Source of the DNA: Thermoplasmatales archaeon UBA447
GTDB lineage: Archaea > Thermoplasmatota > Thermoplasmata > Thermoplasmatales > Thermoplasmataceae
NCBI GenBank assembly: GCA_002503205.1
Contig: DARE01000069.1
Span: 1 to 24,832, forward strand
DNA length: 24,832 nucleotides
Reading direction: 5' to 3'
Under the pieces are notes generated by a model. The model searched no databases and was not told the DNA's origin. It was given only the letters and a program-made list of their open reading frames with translations. Below, piece by piece: positions 22,651 to 24,832 of this stretch; positions within the stretch are counted from its first letter, which is position 1, and each line of letters begins with the position of its first letter. Both the position numbers and the translations under genes were made by a program.

Positions 22651-23532
22651 TCAGTACCCTCTGATTTTAAAAGAAATTATCCCATTAACATTAACAAGTT
22701 CAGAACCACATCGTTTGCAAGTCTCGGTCTCATTCTCGCCAGGGATTTTAGCGAAGTTGGTCCCGCACACCTGGCATATGAAAGGGTTCAAAGAGCAGAC
22801 TTGTGACTCAATTGCTGATGTTCTCTGAAACCTCAAAAATGTATGAGGAGGAAAACCGAATGGGGCGGTTATCCTTTCTAGTGTCCTTATTGCAGATATA
22901 CTGAAGATTTTGAAAGGGATGTAATCTCCCAGCCCCGTAATATAAATGAATGTAAGCTTTAACTGGTTGGTTTCAGCTGACTTTATTATCCTGGAGGTCT
23001 TGAAGAAAAACTCATCAAAGTTTGATCTTCTTACCTTTACCGCGGCTTTTGCTCGATAAGATGCGGAAGTTACAGATTTGGAGGAAACATACAGTCTGTC
23101 AAGCAAATAAGCGATCGATGGGTAATGGTAAAAGCTAAGGATCAACAACCCTCCATTTCTTAAGTACAAGGATAAGTTGGCAATGGATGTATATGGGTTC
23201 TCAAGGAAATTCAGTACCCTCACAATCAATATGGCATCGAAGAAACCTTTTCTGAATGGGAGAGAATTTAGGTCTGAATTTACAGTAACTATTCTGGCAT
23301 CATAAGAATGAACTCTCTCAAGGAACTTGGGCTCGATGTCAACTGCAAACCTATTCTGGGAAATTTCAGATAGCTCATCTTGCAATCTTCCTTCCCCACA
23401 CCCCACTTCCAAAACATTGTTCAGCCTTCTTTTTCCAAGTAACTCCAGGATTACTTTTTTTTCTATAAGGGAGACCTTTTCTCTCCCTTTCCAAAGTGAG
23501 GCAAAGTCAAGTTTGGAGAAGTCGTTTGTCAT
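22651..23532 (-). CDS. SAM-dependent methyltransferase with C-terminal zinc ribbon
   Basis: A class I methyltransferase of 293 residues: motif I VLEVGCGEG (40-48), FAVDIEP for motif II, LPFRKGFFDAILIVRVLNFLENP for motif IV, and LRNGGLLILSFYH for motif V. After a variable middle with possible helices, the last 43 residues form a zinc ribbon: Cys253/Cys256 (FICQVCGTNF) and Cys272/Cys275 (TCKRCGSEL). Ribbons of this sort may bind nucleic acid or a protein partner, which is unlike most sugar methyltransferases. It converges with the fusion gene with 11 nt between stops. Confidence 0.82.
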   Translation of the reverse strand: MTNDFSKLDFASLWKGREKVSLIEKKVILELLGKRRLNNVLEVGCGEGRLQDELSEISQNRFAVDIEPKFLERVHSYDARIVTVNSDLNSLPFRKGFFDAILIVRVLNFLENPYTSIANLSLYLRNGGLLILSFYHYPSIAYLLDRLYVSSKSVTSASYRAKAAVKVRRSNFDEFFFKTSRIIKSAETNQLKLTFIYITGLGDYIPFKIFSISAIRTLERITAPFGFPPHTFLRFQRTSAIESQVCSLNPFICQVCGTNFAKIPGENETETCKRCGSELVNVNGIISFKIRGY

Positions 23533-23869
23533 TCCTTATGTATTCATGCGAAACATGGATATATGAGTTGGTAAAATCTTGGGTGGTTTAATAATAAAGC
23601 AAAATGAGAATCGACATACTGAATTTGACCTTTTGAGACTGCAGCCATAGGGGAATATCACTTTTATAATATCTATGCCAGAGCAATTATTCAGCCAACA
23701 AAATGGTAAAATCCATCAACTATTCTGGGATTTTTCAGAAAATACCTTACATACGTGTATTTCAGGAGAATGATTAAGATATCTAATGATCATAGTTAAG
23801 TAAATATCTTCAATGGAAAGTTATAATGGTAAGGCGATGAGTTAATTCCTAATCCAGATAAATAGGGTA
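23533..23869. other. 337-nt gap before tRNA-Gly, no gene seen
   Basis: An A/T-rich spacer between the leftward methyltransferase and tRNA-Gly. Only very short open frames occur on either strand. A weak inverted repeat AAGATAT...ATATCTT (around 23777-23812) lies in its right half, possibly by chance. The leftward promoter of the methyltransferase gene should be in its first 50 nt, but no TATA box stands out. Confidence 0.4.
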
Positions 23870-23942
23870 TGCGGGTGCCGGGATTTGGACCCGAGGCACG
23901 AGCTTGGCAAGCTCGCGTGTTACCAGGCTACACCACACCCGC
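23870..23942 (-). tRNA. tRNA-Gly (anticodon GCC)
   Basis: On the minus strand a 7-bp acceptor stem (GCGGGTG with CACCCGC) closes a complete cloverleaf with D loop TGTAGCCTGGTAACA. The anticodon stem CGAGC/GCTCG surrounds loop TTGCCAA, so the anticodon is GCC (Gly). The T arm is GGGTCCAAATCCC. The discriminator is A, CCA is not encoded, and no intron is present. A weak A/T element (ATTATTAG, read leftwards near 23971) is the only candidate promoter at the right distance. Confidence 0.97.
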
Positions 23943-24305
23943 TTAGCCACGAAATATTTTCTAAGCTAATAATCATTGCGTTTTAACAAATTGAATTTCA
24001 TATTAGTTGAAAGAGCGAAATATCCATGTGATTAACACTAGAATAGGTAATATGAAGGAGATTTTGAATATTTATTCCTTCTGGTATATAACCTATTAGA
24101 TGTATCAGAGTTAGGAACAAACATTATATAATTAAAAAAGTAATTTTGTAAGTAGACACAGTAAATATAAGCCTAACATAAAAATTCAGAAAATTATGTA
24201 TTTGTATCATTGAATACTAATTAATATTTGGAAGGAGTAGTGTCAATCACTACAAAACTATTTTAATAAGTCATGAATTAGACCCTTACATAGGTGAATC
24301 CTTAG
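23943..24305. other. 363-nt A/T-rich gap with promoter of the radical-SAM gene
   Basis: No gene is supported; the longest ATG-initiated frame is about 15 codons. It must hold the leftward tRNA-Gly promoter at its left end and the rightward promoter of the radical-SAM gene at its right end (A/T core CTATTTTAATA at 24258-24268). A hairpin dyad is at 24237-24253. A run of A/T-only sequence at 24120-24230 is the most A/T-rich part of the window. Confidence 0.5.
24237..24253. promoter_or_regulatory. Hairpin dyad upstream of radical-SAM gene
   Basis: GTAGTG (24237-24242), loop TCAAT and CACTAC (24248-24253) give a perfect 6-bp inverted repeat. It ends 5 nt before the TATA-like CTATTTTAATA. In this position it could be an operator for the gene. 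It is short, so the role is tentative. Confidence 0.3.
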
Positions 24306-24832
24306 ATGATAGTGTCTGAAGAAAGAAACAGGTATCCCGAAATCAGATTCGCCAATGATTTCGAGATTAGCAAAAATGCCCCGTTTAAGACGGTGGACGA
24401 GTTTGTCAGCACAATGGGTCACCTTATAACCCCTGACATGATGGTTATAAGAGTAACAGAGAGTCTCTGTCCGATCTGTGTTGATGACGAAAAATTTGAC
24501 CAGATGAGGATACCTGCGGTTGTGTACGAGAATGCCGGTGAAGTGAAACTCATAAAGGAGTGCTCGGAACACGGTGTTACAAAAGAAAAATACTGGGAAG
24601 ACTATGAAATGTACCAGGAGGCCAAAAAATGGCTGGACCCGGGAGTAAAGATCCTTAATCCTCACGTTGCATACCTCGAATCAAAAATTGTTTGCCCGAC
24701 ACACTGCGGTCTTTGTGTCAAACACAAATCTCACACTGGTCTTGGCAATGTAGTTGTAACAAACCGCTGTGACCTTTCCTGCTGGTATTGCTTCTTCTAC
24801 GCAAAGGAGAACGAACCAATATACGAGCCAAC
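24306..24832 (+). CDS. Radical-SAM protein, tetraether-lipid-synthase type (5' part only)
   Basis: The first 175 codons of a gene cut by the window end. The radical-SAM cluster motif is CDLSCWYC: Cys155, Cys159 and Cys162 (CxxxCxxC) after VVVTNR. It is preceded by Cys130/134/137 in VCPTHCGLC followed by KHKSHTGL, the hallmark of the MJ0619-like group that includes Tes, which joins archaeol chains into tetraethers. Further Cys pairs (55/58 in LCPICVDD, 86 in ECSEHG) form an N-terminal metal-binding module common in this group. The start is the ATG at 24306, immediately after an in-frame TAG at 24303. Tes itself and a paralogue are not distinguishable from this fragment. Confidence 0.85.
   Translation, partial: MIVSEERNRYPEIRFANDFEISKNAPFKTVDEFVSTMGHLITPDMMVIRVTESLCPICVDDEKFDQMRIPAVVYENAGEVKLIKECSEHGVTKEKYWEDYEMYQEAKKWLDPGVKILNPHVAYLESKIVCPTHCGLCVKHKSHTGLGNVVVTNRCDLSCWYCFFYAKENEPIYEP

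Noticed and set aside
23777..23812. AAGATAT...ATATCTT as hairpin or small RNA
   Set aside because: Seven A/T-rich pairs with a loop of about 20 nt are not stable enough to call.
14669..23942. Integrative element bounded by tRNA-derived attachment sites
   Set aside because: The T-arm-like match is in opposite orientation to tRNA-Gly, only about 10 nt long, and no integrase is present; kept only as a weak observation.
24258..24665. 135-codon leftward frame
   Set aside because: It is antisense to the radical-SAM gene, whose Cys motifs clearly identify the coding strand.

Overview
The window looks like a chromosomal segment of a thermoacidophilic archaeon of the Thermoplasmata (order Thermoplasmatales or close kin). 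Several things point that way. Promoters are archaeal TATA boxes, often about 25 nt upstream of the start codon, which suggests leaderless mRNAs. The pilin carries an archaeal class III signal peptide, and there is a DUF981 membrane protein. Arg codons are mostly AGG/AGA. The last gene is a radical-SAM protein of the archaeal tetraether-lipid-synthase type. Genus and species cannot be decided from the sequence alone.

Layout. 1-4.3 kb: tRNA-Asp(GTC), a PdeM-like metallophosphoesterase divergent from an aldose 1-epimerase across a palindromic promoter, a TTG-started membrane protein, an amidohydrolase, and a DUF981 membrane protein preceded by a 15-codon upstream ORF. 4.5-9.1 kb: an orphan type IV pilin, a DUF255 thioredoxin-fold protein, an ArsB arsenite permease whose reading frame has no usable start codon, and a histidine phosphatase. 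9.1-12.3 kb: an overlapping operon cysS-nicotinamidase-nicotinate phosphoribosyltransferase (Cys-tRNA charging plus NAD salvage). 12.3-14.3 kb: a 47-residue YHS metal-binding protein missed by length cut-offs, an aldehyde dehydrogenase with all catalytic residues, and a two-helix membrane protein.

14.8-23.5 kb is an accessory-looking glycan locus: a four-helix membrane protein, an Egghead-like membrane glycosyltransferase, a nucleotidyltransferase-fold protein overlapping a GT2 glycosyltransferase, a polytopic GT87-like mannosyltransferase, another GT2 enzyme, a 79-residue unknown coupled to an apparent split-barrel/methyltransferase fusion, and a second methyltransferase with a C-terminal zinc ribbon. 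Cells of this group usually lack a rigid wall and carry lipoglycan and tetraether glycolipids, so surface glycan or glycolipid assembly is the natural inference; no substrate can be read from the sequence. tRNA-Gly(GCC) and the 5' part of the tetraether-synthase-type radical-SAM gene close the window.

The points most worth following are the out-of-frame start of arsB, the small unknown/fusion-methyltransferase pair at 21.2-22.6 kb, the nucleotidyltransferase-GT2 overlap, the upstream ORF before DUF981, and the palindrome at 903-922. No CRISPR array, intact insertion sequence or replication origin was seen.
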